Shown here one piece after another: positions 20,801-32,900 of a DNA stretch of 38,428 bases. Position numbers and translations under genes: made by a program. Position 1 is the stretch's first letter, and each line of letters begins with the position of its first letter. A model generated the notes under the pieces. The model made no database searches and had not been told where the DNA came from. It worked only from the letters and a program-made list of their open reading frames with translations. The stretch comes from Saccoglossus kowalevskii (lineage: Eukaryota; Hemichordata; Enteropneusta; Harrimaniidae), in assembly GCF_000003605.2 (NCBI RefSeq), contig NW_003129359.1, positions 358,077-396,504 of the forward strand. The letters are read 5' to 3'.

Positions 20801-22996
20801 TTTGTATTAACATTTTAACATTTTTTTGGTTCCATTGGGTTTTAGGAGAATATTCAAAATTTCGAATCATATAAGGATTCATACTTTCATAGAAGACGCA
20901 ACGATCTGTATGTATATATTATAATTCTTCTTGATAATTAAATGTATTTGTATAATTTGAATTTTTCTGTTCACCAGTAATAAACGTTTTTATTAGTCAT
21001 TTGTTTCAAAGTATGCAGTGATTTGTACGCCCGTTGGCCAGAATGATTATTTACTTTGTCAGTAATGTATTGGAAATGTAATTACGTGTCATCACTACAA
21101 CTATGTTATGCATAGCTCATAACTTTGCAGTATTCTATTATTTTTATACTGTATATAAAATATGACTTGAAGTAATGATTTTGCAATTATGCTAAATGGC
21201 CACGGCAACGTTGTAATTTTAAAGTAGACCCGATCTTAAGTATAGTGGCGTAAAGGAGTCGTATCGGCGTTTTTTTTATGGATTGTTCTGCGTGAGATAT
21301 GCCTGAAGGCAATTAACAATGTAATTTTGCTTGAATTTTCGAATAAATCACGGAAAAACAAAGCAGGATAAACGTTAATTCTGGCTAAGTTCATAATCGT
21401 GAGTAGCACTAGAGTTATTCAAGCGTTTCCCGTACACGCGCTTTAGGAACACAAGAATGTTCGAGTATTCAATTGTACCTATGGCAGAAACTGACTTACA
21501 TACATACACAATCGATACATGGAGAATATAAAAAAGTAAAGATTCACCGCTTGTCACGTGCGCACCAACTGAAGAAGAAAGTCTTGTTGTTCGATAATAA
21601 TCTTCCAGTTACAAGAATTTATATAGAAAAAAACTCGTCCAAAATAATGTATAATACCTTGAGAAACTAAAAATGTTGCAGCTGTTCGACCATTCACATT
21701 TCACTTTCACACTTAGAGTCGATCCGTTATGACGTGAAAGTGCAGATAAATATATATTTAGATCACTATATTTAGCAAAATTTGATGATGACATTTTTGA
21801 CTAATATTAGATCATATTGACCTATAATTCTGCGAATCTGATTCCCTGTGAAGAATATGAGCTAAAACAACATAGTATCCGTTACACTATTTCATATAAA
21901 CTCAATCTCGTAAGGAATTATAAGATTCTTGAATATATTCACATACACCTTTCAATACATTAAATCTACACTACACGTCCTGTCCAAACACACATGACTT
22001 ATTTATTTTCATTCAACAAACCGTCTCGAAACTCATATTGTACTAAAGGTAGGAAAACAACAATTATGAGTAATACAATTTGCATATATACTATGTGATA
22101 GGTTACAGAACTAATGGTCGTGTTTAGTTAACCCCTAGCTAAGTGTATTCATGGTACTTAAATATTTCGCTGACTCTGGGTGCAACCGCATGGGCCATGT
22201 ACTTTTTTAAAGGTGTTGAATAACACATCATTCAGATAGGATTGCATCATTGAATACAGTAAACACACAACGTTAATTTACATAGATTGTAATATATACT
22301 ATAAACACCAACATTAAATTACACACCACAAAACTACAACATCTAAACGACTGCCATGATTTATTATAAGATGAAACGAGAACATTCCCAAACGATACTA
22401 TAGTAGACCATGAAGACTAAACAAATTGCCATCAACAGGTACGCCACAATCTTACAAATCAACCCTGAAGGGTAAAACAACTGACAAGTAAACCGCACTA
22501 TAAAATCAAATCAGTACGAGAAAGATATTCACATCACTGTGATTGCCGCGACGTTACCGCCATAGTCGTGTCTAGAATCAACAATCTACTTAGCATCCAA
22601 CTTACGTCAATGCAATTTCAAATGTTACTACGTGTAATTGTATTTGCGTAATTGTAATGTTGAGATGGTGAGAGTAGAACGTTTTTTTTGTAGAGTGTGC
22701 CGGGCACCACTCACCGCTAAATTGCATTACAATGCACATATATCATCCAATATGCCTGGCCTATATGACATGGACGAACGTATTTGGAATGTCTAGAACG
22801 CTATTATGTTTCTACGGACACTGGATTGACAGCAGACGTGTGTAATGCCGATTCATTGCGTAGTATCCCAGTAAACATTAAATTACCACTACCACGTGAT
22901 ATGATAACATTCAATACAATAATTGGAGCATCGTCTATTTAGGAATATCTCTTGCGAAATTGCAATTATTCTAAATTACGTATTCTGTGACTTATT
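17890..22996. other. Long non-coding stretch
   Basis: No gene recognised. Splice-bounded open frames on the minus strand at 18278-18361 and 20147-20238 are weak candidates (see findings and rejected items). A C-tract of 9 lies at 20306-20314. A 10-base inverted repeat (CACCTGATAT / ATATCAGGTG) near 18890 and 19013 may mark a small hairpin element. Confidence 0.3.
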
Positions 22997-23062
22997 CGAG
23001 GATGATGATTGTTATTCGACTCCCTGGATCGAAGATGATGAACGTTATTTGTCACTTTGATT
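22997..23062 (+). repeat. Two diverged 33-bp tandem units
   Basis: Units starting at 22997 and 23030 share CGAxGATGATGA...GTTATT. Differences are spread through the rest, so the duplication is old. Confidence 0.5.
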
Positions 23063-26000
23063 CCATGATAGCGTGTATTCTTATATTTCGATTCCCAAAA
23101 TTAAGTTATCTAATCAAAATGCAAAACTGTATTAATGGATTCTTTTGAAACGTTTGTTAAGTTAAAGATTTTGTGGTCCTTTGTATGTGAACTTAGGCTG
23201 CCTTTACATAACGTCTCATTCCCTAATCAAAGTAAACGTGACCTGTTTGTATCCTATTGCCGGTATACTGCCCTAAAGATGAGTAATTGGGATTCTGGAA
23301 GATTAGATGGGCATATAAAGTTACATTAGGCATGTGAGAGGCTGTGAAGGGTGTTTACTGCAAATGTTTAACTGGTGGAACATGCAGACTGCATGTAGTT
23401 GGGTATCAAATTAGCTTAGACTGTAACCGTATCCTTATATTATCTCTAACCTATTCAAACGGAATAGCCAAGACTATTTAAAAGAGTCGGTGAAGTTTTA
23501 TAGAAATTGATCAACCCAAATATGAATAACTATATTGAGCAAACTAAGCAGATTCTAACCGTTCTGACATAAAACAAATATTTTCGATAATTTGAACAAT
23601 AACAGTTATGGAATAGTTGGTGTTTTTTTGTTTTTTTTGTTTCTAAAGAAATCACGCTCATCTATACGATAATTTAGTGACGCAATTGTGTGTGATATAT
23701 TGTGTATTTAACAACACGTCCTGTTTCTGGGTCATCATTTGTCTATACATGGTCATATGAGGCGATATAGAATTACGCGCAAGATGAACCATTGCACAAA
23801 AGACGCCACTTTCAGTGTATTTGGTACACTATTCTCAAAGTGACGTCACTTTGGAGATACTTCGACAGACTCAGTCACCGCCCATGCGTAAACACTAAAT
23901 ATTTTGTTTTTAAAAAATAGTGGCATTATATGCGCGTATCGTGAGCGGATTTCCACGAAAAAATGTTTTGGACTGATCAATAGATTACATAAGTAGACAG
24001 TAAAGTGACATCTACGGTGGTACTAATGTTCAAACAGCTGACCCGTGAAGATAGAAACGAAAATCGCAGATAGCAGTTTGATAGGAAACTGTCAGTGAGA
24101 TGAAAAGGTAAACAGTGAGTACATCGATATTGTTATGAAACGGGCGGTTTTATGTGGCATTGTAAGCCTTTTGCAAGTATGTAAATACCATGCGACAACT
24201 GCAGATTGAGATGATTCATGTGATTTTCAAAAATCTTATTCATTCGCTCAAAAATAGGTTGAAATAAACAAGTGATTATATAGTATCGTGGGATATCCGC
24301 CATATAATTTTATAGGTCATATGCAAATGGTTACTGTTGCAAATAAAATGGCAACCAGTAGGCCATTTTGAATCTGATCCTAAAAGCAAAACGCCATGCA
24401 TTAAAGTAGCATCATGTCCAATATGTACCAAGTTTTGACGAAATCCATACATACACAGCCGAGATATGGTTACGGAATGTCAAAAATACTTTAATGTTGA
24501 CGAATTGCTAACATTAAAAATACCACCATTCTTTCATATTGGATCTGATCGTCACACGAAACGAGGTGCATACGTATCCCCAAATGTTATATATATGTGA
24601 AATTGTAATGTGATCGACACGAACGAACAGGGAAAAAGAATTCCAGCGAAGTAAAGCAAATAGAATAAATCTAGCGGAATTGTTAGGAAAGGTACACAAA
24701 TTGATGTATTATATATGTACACATATGTAGATTCCATATAGATTTAGGTGTGAGAGAAAGTTAACTAATTTGATTTTTTTTAAATAATTGTTGATTTCGC
24801 ATTTCGTTGTTAAATTGAAACTGCTACACATTTCATGTGAGCCATTTGCTCGGAAAAAATAACACACAGTCTCGCTGTAAATGTCCATTGTTCAGATAAA
24901 ATATTGCATTCAGTAATTGGACCCATTGACTGAGATTTAAACATTATTACTTTCGTGCGCTTTTGTATTGATTAGTTTCTTGTGAGATACGAACTTTCTT
25001 CACTGACAATTACCATAAGTGGAACGTCGGTTCTCAATTTGAGATATTGCAATGGTTATTTAATGGGATTTCTCAATTGAGAATGTATATTGGGTTAAAC
25101 GATGAAGCAACTTGTCAGTTAGTGCGTGGGATGCAGCAGCTGAAATGAGGGGGAGAGGAGACAACTCACAACTACGCGTATTATATTATTAATATGGTAA
25201 ATTAAACGAATTGGTGAAATTTAACTTATGAAACATAGATTTGATACTAATCAAAACGCCCATAATCACATTAGCTGAAGTCCTCTCTGTCGTATGAGTG
25301 ATTCCCAGTAGGCTTAATATTGGTGTCAACTCGTTACAGCATTATGGTACATCCTGATTGATCAAGCAAAAGAAGTGACATGGCAGTAATGAAATGCACC
25401 CACCACGCGTGGCAAATACTGATGACATGATCTGATTTGAAACTAATTTCTATTTCTCTACATGTGTAGTAGTATTAGGCATCAAATCATTTGATAAGTT
25501 TTCAATGTTCACAAACAATTATATGTGTTTATTTTTTAATGAACGTGTAGAATTTGGTACTAACTATGTTTACTACGGAAATAGAATATTTTATGTAATG
25601 CCATAATTGTTTCTGATCAACGCGTGTAAATTCAAATGAGGGCGCCCACAAATATTTTCTGCTTTCTGGGAAAAACTATGGAAGATCAAAGGGAAAAAGG
25701 ACCAAAACAATGAAACACATTCACACAATTTTTTTGATATCTCATGATCAGCATACTATGGAAAATAACACAGTTTATTATAGACTTGGACAGGTGTAAT
25801 ATAGGCATTTTGTGGATAATAGCTTAAGAATATCGATATAAACAGGAAAATACCTAGCGCATCTCGAGGGATTAAAACACTTAAGGTATAGTTTATCTAT
25901 GGTATGTACCACTGTACTGAACACTAAATCGCGTTAAATCGAGGCGCTATGGAAGTCAGAGGAAGTAACCACATTATATTGGACATCTTCGATAGCAAAA

Positions 26001-26290
26001 CGTACCCCTGATAGTTGAATGTATGATCTTTTTAGTATTCGCGGTTATGTGTGTTTATACATGAGAGGCAATTCACGTGTACAGAACGCATTAAGAAACA
26101 ACTATAGAAACATGTACACTTGCGTTAGTCCGAGAATTCACTTTAATTTTTTTGTAACTGTGTATGTTGAAACCGGTGCCCATTTGTGTTAAGATACTTT
26201 TTGTTTGTATGTATGTACGATTATCGTTTTTTCAGGTAATTATATGGCGTTGGCGTTTACTACAGAGTAATTCGAAATTGTTTCGGGGCA
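23063..26290. other. Long non-coding stretch
   Basis: No gene recognised. Two near-identical palindromes, TCTCAATTTGAGA (25032-25044) and TCTCAATTGAGA (25071-25082), lie 39 bases apart. T-runs occur at about 23623-23640. Confidence 0.35.
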
Positions 26291-26297
26291 ATAAGAG

Positions 26298-26340
26298 TGG
26301 CGTGGTAGGCGGGGCTCGCCGTGATCGCGAGGTCGAATCT
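26298..26340 (+). repeat. tRNA-like A and B box pair, probable SINE remnant
   Basis: TGGCGTGGTAGG (26298-26309, A-box-like) and GGTCGAATCT (26331-26340, B-box-like with one T missing) flank a CG-rich spacer of 21 bases. The spacing is too short for a tRNA. The spacer reads like the head of tRNA-derived SINEs with a small deletion. Confidence 0.3.
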
Positions 26341-26415
26341 TCTTTTGTAATCTATGTGTGTTTATGTGCTTGTTATAACAATATGTAATTATGCACGCTG
26401 CTTTTATTTTTCTAG

Positions 26416-26511
26416 GTCCGACTTACTCACTATATGGCGGCGTACATTGCCCGCTCTCCTATGGAGCTATCTCTCAGAGTGACGTGACAGGTAGCGTCCC
26501 ACTCAACAGTG
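26416..26511 (+). other. Candidate exon, 96 bases
   Basis: The left edge is TTTATTTTTCTAG and the right edge is AGTG|GTAAGA, both good splice signals. Length is divisible by three, and one of the three frames is open throughout. GC content is well above the flanks, and an ATGGCGGC motif is inside. I recognise no domain. It could equally be a 5' untranslated or non-coding exon. Confidence 0.25.
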
Positions 26512-27670
26512 GTAAGATATTTGTAATTAGAGTTGAACATCTTTAAACGTTGCGTACGTACAAGATTCAATGTTTTAATATACAACGCCATTAATTACCA
26601 TGTTGTTGCATTACCGTCTATGCAGCTGCAGTACGGCGACACATTGATTAGCCCTTAGGTGGCGCGTTGCCATTTACGCACTTTTGATTCCAGCAATGGA
26701 CTCGTTATTGTTCACGTTTCATTGTACTTAGACGCCATAATCTGCCTTTATCAGACGTCATATTTCCAAGCTACAATATATGCTCGCCCAAGGGCTAGAT
26801 ACTTCTTAACGTTTAACAACTATATTCGCCTTACTATTTCTTTCAAGCACGCCGCGCCCATTAATGTCAATTAAAATCAGAAATACAGAGAAGGAAAATT
26901 ACGTTAGCCTATGTTCGAATAGCGTTTTAAGACAAGTCTGCGTTAATGGTTGTTATCGCCTCAATTTAAATAAATAAAGTGATGAGACAAGACATGTCCA
27001 GTAATTGAATAATACGTAGTCTAGCGCAATGTTGACACATCTAGCCCTGTTATTGATGTTTATCGGAACCATTGACAGGCGTATAAATAAGTAACTGCTC
27101 GGCCCAAGCAACATGCTTCGGAAGTAAATCGATATCGTCTTTTAACATAGTTTAGGTGTCACTACATCGGCAAAAACAACACATCGCAGACCTCATGCTC
27201 AAATTGGAATATTCACAAAAAAACACATTAAACTTACTACGACGAGCATCCACAGAACGTACATTTACTTATGGCAGTTACTCTCAATGTAATACACATT
27301 GCCATGTAATACAGCTGTTGTGTATTACAACGTTCAATAAGTCGGTGAAGATGGTATGATAGAGGGTAAAATTACATGTCCGTGCCTGTGCACACGGAGA
27401 AGAACTGAGCAATTTAGGAAAGCCAGTAACGCGATATTCTTGCCTATTTTGTTAATTGGATACTTGGCTAATATTTCAGGTACCGTATTTACGTATTCAA
27501 CGCGTTCATCTGAAGTGTATAGCCGATAAAGTTATGCTATGAAATTACAGATGATATATCAAAAAACTATGTCTAAAAACATAAGCCTCGGAAAGATACA
27601 AACGCATTTCAAGCTTAATCAGTTTCATACACACATATATTCCCATTGAACCGAAGATAGCACTACTCAC
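26512..27670. other. Non-coding stretch
   Basis: No exon, RNA gene or repeat recognised. The open frames at 26659-26874 and 27156-27359 (plus) have no motif. Confidence 0.35.
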
Positions 27671-27792
27671 CGAAAACGTCTTCTTTCCGTTGCGTAGCAA
27701 ATCTAACTACTGTCTACATCAGCGCCAGTCTCTGATAATCTGAATGAAGACACGACACACTGAACAGGTGAGTGTTTATTCTACGCATGCGT
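27671..27792. promoter_or_regulatory. Promoter-like patch with opposed splice donors and an NRF1-like site
   Basis: On the plus strand CAG|GTGAGT ends at 27767. On the minus strand TTTTCG|GTGAGT has its exon side at 27671. A perfect ACGCATGCGT palindrome (27783-27792), close to the NRF1 site, lies beside them. The patch is richer in CpG than its surroundings. The set could mark a two-way promoter, but no downstream exon was confirmed. Confidence 0.25.
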
Positions 27793-29514
27793 CCAGAACG
27801 AACGAGTCGCAGTCATGTCCGTTGCTCGAGGTATGCGTGGTGAATGCTAATTAGGTAGTTACCACCAAGGGAACCGGGGAGTTAGCAAAACCGTGGATTA
27901 GACTGTACGGCGTATCTTGACACTGCACCGAATGAACGTTGAACCAAGGTTGGGTCAGTAAGTGATCGATGCAGCGAAAGTTTATTTTTATTACGGCGTC
28001 TGTCACAATCAACAACTACGCAAAGCAATTTTTATTAAACAATTAGGTGACGTTTTAATGGAAAATAGACATAGAACTCATCTCTATAGCAAACTTGTTG
28101 GCTCAAGACATATAGCAAACTTAGACCAGACATAAAATAGCATATATCTCTTAACTGACACCTACACAATACGTGCAGCGAGACAGCTAATGTATATATG
28201 AACAAGCTAAACCTAGCGGGTAGGCTCATATTCTCAGAAAAGCGGACACATGTGTTGTACGAGAGTTGTGAGTACACATCGCCGTAAATTGAATGTACTT
28301 CTATGAAACGAGCATCATACGTTGTTTACTATCTCCACTGTTCTCTACTACATATAAGTGTGTCCTATTTCACTATCTTCCCACTCTGTTTCAATTGGGC
28401 AATTCAACATAAAACACGCCATTAATGTGTGGTTATTAAATTGCATTGACATGAAAAGATGAAAAGAGAGAAGCGTGAAGTATGGTTGGGCATTTAATTA
28501 CGCGATAACCAATTTTAAAATTTACTCGTGCAGCTTTCCGACAATAAAAAAGAGAAAAACGCATACAATAAAACTGCATGTTTTGTACAAATCATAGAAT
28601 GAACATTTTCAAACATATATCCTATTATTTTACAGAACAATATTATACCCCCAGACAGTAGCAATATATTCACAAAACTGGTTGTTATCGCACACTTGTT
28701 AAAGACACGGTCACCGGATGGTAATTTAATGTTAAACATCAATGATGCTACCGCATTTACACGACTATACATGGCTCCTTCACAGACTCTTATAAAATAT
28801 TGATTTTCAATACACTGTGTAATATTGGTTTAACATCTTCATAGAAATGAGGCTTATGTATCGATTTTTGTTGTTGCTTTTTTCTAAATAAGAAAATGGT
28901 GTGGTCTGAATCGCAATTGCAATCGAACAGCGCAACACGCCTGCCAAATCACGTTTATTATTTATCAACACAAGGAAAATGATATCCGGTTTATCGATTT
29001 CAGAAACAATATCTTCATGTACGACTGAAACGTCTCCCACATTTTGAATTTACTTTTTTAACATACATGAACTATATGAACAAGTAATTGTTAAACGGAT
29101 CAATCAATTATTGGACAAGTAAACCGAAAACAAATTGAATATATTTATTTTTACGCCTATGTTGAAAGCCTGGAATTATTGTTGATTCGAAGATCATACA
29201 TATGTAGCGACTTATGACACAATCACGTGTTCTAACGTGACATGCTCGCCATTACATTAATATACATTTAAACATCCATTCAGCTATTGTATTATACATA
29301 AGTAATATATGAAACGGACGTGGAATGACGTAGTTGTCTTTGCTATTATATCTATCTAAATTTATAACCACCTACATATTACTTGTAAAGCTATCACAGT
29401 GTCGCTTGAGAAACTGCGAAGGTGAGATAATAACACAATAACGACTACACATATTACAATATGCACAGGTGGACAATTTTTCATGTAAATATGTAGATAT
29501 TAGTTTCAGTTGTA
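27793..29514. other. Non-coding stretch
   Basis: No gene recognised. The minus-strand frame at 28807-29040 (77 residues) is acidic and compact at its start but has no family resemblance and no splice or promoter support. Confidence 0.35.
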
Positions 29515-29590
29515 CTTAGCATTTGGCAGGGGGGATCGTAGCCTCTTGTGGTGAGAACCAGTGTGACTGGCCTGCCAACGGGGTGCTAAG
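29515..29590. other. Structured 76-base element, possible small RNA or mini-transposon
   Basis: Stem 1 is CTTAGCA (29515-29521) with TGCTAAG (29584-29590). Stem 2 is TTGGCAGG (29523-29530) with CCTGCCAA (29571-29578). An inner hairpin CCAGT-GTG-ACTGG (29558-29570) abuts stem 2. All 20 base pairs are perfect, and the element is GC-rich in AT-rich DNA. It is tRNA-sized with a 7-bp closing stem but lacks the T-arm consensus, so it is not a normal tRNA. Confidence 0.4.
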
Positions 29591-29900
29591 GATTTCATTG
29601 GAAAAGTTATCAGTTACATCCGTTAATGTAATTTCGTTTTACATACCCGTAAATCAAAAATCACAATACAATACAATACTATTGCCACCAACGTGAATGA
29701 GTTATATAATTGATTCTTTGTGTACGGCCGCCATATTTGGAATAACTAAATCATATTTGAATACTGTCGAACACAGGATGAATTTTCCACCACGTATATA
29801 TGTATCAACAAATTCCAATGAAAATAATGTTAATTATTCATATATAGCAGATTCGAACTAGTTTTCACAGCGAATAAACACAGAGCAATATTTACTGGGA

Positions 29901-29942
29901 TTCATTCATTCATTCATTCAGTTAGTTAGTTAGTCATTCATG
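29901..29942 (+). repeat. Compound microsatellite (ATTC)n (GTTA)n
   Basis: Five TTCA units are followed by three and a half GTTA units and a CATTCA return. Confidence 0.85.
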
Positions 29943-32900
29943 GAAGGAGTCTCACGTTACCTTGAATTATACCCTGTAGCCGGTGACCCAGGTGTTAACA
30001 GATACTATTGCAAACGTGTACAAATGAAGCAGATTATAAGTTCAAGGTTAGATATTAGAATTTAATGTAGAAAGCGAATATTAGTAGTATTACTAATTAA
30101 TCACAAAATTCTTTCGACATTAAACAGATGCAATTTTATTGGGATAAATAGTTTGGGGTTATCGTATTTTATTTAAATAATTATGTTATTATGACATTAA
30201 CTGCAAAGTGACAACGATTGCATTGTATACTATATGTGTGTGGTATATCGTGTGGTAATGATACGTCAGTGGGGGTAGTGTCACAATTGCGTAGGAAATA
30301 AATGTGTACATACGTTGTTTGCCCAAAGATACTCCGTGTTAACGTCATAAAGGCGTATGGTATTACTACATATGTAAAATATATATTATTAATGTTGACA
30401 CGAACATTATTGATGTTGTGCATATACCGCCAGCAGTTATGGTTAGTACCAGATCACTTCTTAACGGTCCTTGCTTGTCACGCTGTAGTAAACAGCTCCG
30501 GTAAAAACGCGTTTTCTCGAACTTACAGGTCTTTTATGTCGTGCCAAAGTGGATGCATGGGACTATGAATATCACAGCAGTGACTGTGTGTAATATTTAT
30601 GATAATAAATGGTGTACGAGCTGAGATTTTGGCGGATAAAAGTAAAAAAACATAAATCGGGGAAAGGGACGCGCGACTAATCTTGAATAATCACTACTAT
30701 CAATCAAATTCACGTGATGTTGGACCGCTGAAACAGGATGCGTCACTATGCAAGTGATTAACACCACTCATTAGCATGGCCACACCTCCAATTCACACTT
30801 GCCCGGGGCAAATGAATTGAGCCTTTAACTGTACTAGACCTCGTGTGAGTCAATGAACCTAGTGGTAATTGGTATTGATGACAAAAAAAAACGTAGGGTT
30901 GACGAAGATGTGTGCATAACTGAAAATTAACATTTCATTTGGCTCGACGTGTGCTATACAGTAGATTAACCTAATTCCAGGGAATTGTTAACGTCTATTA
31001 ACAATAAATTATTCGAATAACATTTTCTAGCGAGACAAACAGTTTAGGTGAATTGAACTTTGCTGAAAGCATTATTTAGAAGTCGTGAATAAACATGGCC
31101 GACATCGGTGTGCAAATACTATTAGATACCAACTGTTTAACTAATATGGAATGGGTGTTTTTTGCTATGTTAGCTTTGTATTTTATATCTTTGAAATTAC
31201 GCTGACGTGAGTAAATTATATTCATTGTTACAACTGAAAAAATATATGAACGTGCATGGCTGTATATGCGATAGAATTATATTCACGTTCTGCGGCGAAA
31301 ATTTGAATGGGAACGAAAGAATTTTCTTGTATGCTGTTTGACGTTATACACTGGGGACGCAAAGATTTACCCATCGACTATTTTCTTGTTTCTATAATCC
31401 GTCTTTATAACCAAGCGTACATCCGTCATTCACTGCCAATCGTGCATTGCATGCATACGATACATGGCTTATATAAATCCGAAAATATTTACTATTCCTC
31501 GTTAATAAATTGTATAGCAATAACCCCCCCCCCCCCAATTATCATCGTTTCCAGTCATTGTTTTAACGAAAGTGAACTACCGTATGCGATTGTTACTGGA
31601 CCGCACATTGTTTATGTGAAATGAGACACCCTAGCGATGAATGCATATTCCATTCAAACATGGCAACCGTTAGTAAAATCTCTTTTTTAATTCAGAACTC
31701 GAATTGTCCACCGTTTTCCCGGTGTTGTTATAAGTTCATACCATGGTGACGCAGTCTAATTAGGATCGGCTCCCCTATAATTAGCTCTTTGCGCGACGTT
31801 AATAGTTTAGACCATATGCTGCAAAAGTTCCCCGCATTACCCTGAAAACACTGTAGATTCAACGATTTAGCCATTTCCCAAAGGTGCAGTTCTGCTATCT
31901 ACTGTACATATTCAGATGTGACAAATGCAATGTTAAGGTTAATAACAATGACACGACGTTTTTCTGTTATATGGAAAGTGGTATAAAAATAGACTGATTA
32001 GTTGGTATCATTTCAATGTACATGACAGCATTGATGCGCAAATAAACCAATATGAATGTAATATTTGAAGAACGTTTTTTTTTTCAAATATATTATTACA
32101 TTTAATACACACCTAATGGTTGACCGGTAATTAGTTAGTTTCATTTCAGGCACATCGATATAATAATAATGATAATAATAATTATCGCGCTCTACGGACT
32201 ATGGTTATCTGGCGGTCAATGATAACACTCCGAAACTACAGATGTTCAGTACGCCGTCAAATAATGTGTTCTATGCGGTAATTATTGTGTGCGTAAACAC
32301 ACATATTGAAGTCAAAGAAATGTAACAACATGGTATGCCAAGCATTTCACTTTACTGATTCACTGTTCTTATAGGCTGCACTGGAAATCAAGGTTAAAGT
32401 TCCAGAGCATCATTAAAATTCGTCAAATACACTGTCTTGAGTGGCTCCTCTAAAGTCCCTTTCTGTAGTTTACGGATTTAATGTTCGTGAAGAGTCAAGG
32501 TTCCAATTTGCAAGTATTGACCCTCTACATCAAATATTTACTAGTGGCAAAGGCGTTTGTTAACATCGTGATTGGTTTTTCACCCATGCATACGTACTTA
32601 CCGTTTAACTCGACCTTGTAACAGCTGAAGTAAAGACAGGCAGTGCGAATAATTTTCAATTACGCTTGCAACACTTAACTGAACATTCCATAAACCTACC
32701 GCAACGAAGGTATGTCCTATTTTTCGACATAAAGTAAAACGTGACTTCGGTGTACCTGAAGTGGTCTTACCATGCACTCATGTCACTATATTCACATATG
32801 CCTGCCTCGGTGACACTGACAACGAACCTGCTTTATAGACTGTCCTATATTATACTTGAATAATAGTGGTATGCGTGGTGGAAAACTAATAAGGACATGC

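Noticed and set aside
29515-29590. tRNA gene
   Set aside because: The closing stem is right in length, but there is no T-loop consensus, no A box and no proper anticodon arm.
31307-31624. Plus-strand open frame of 105 codons
   Set aside because: It passes through a C-tract of 13 and has no domain or splice support.
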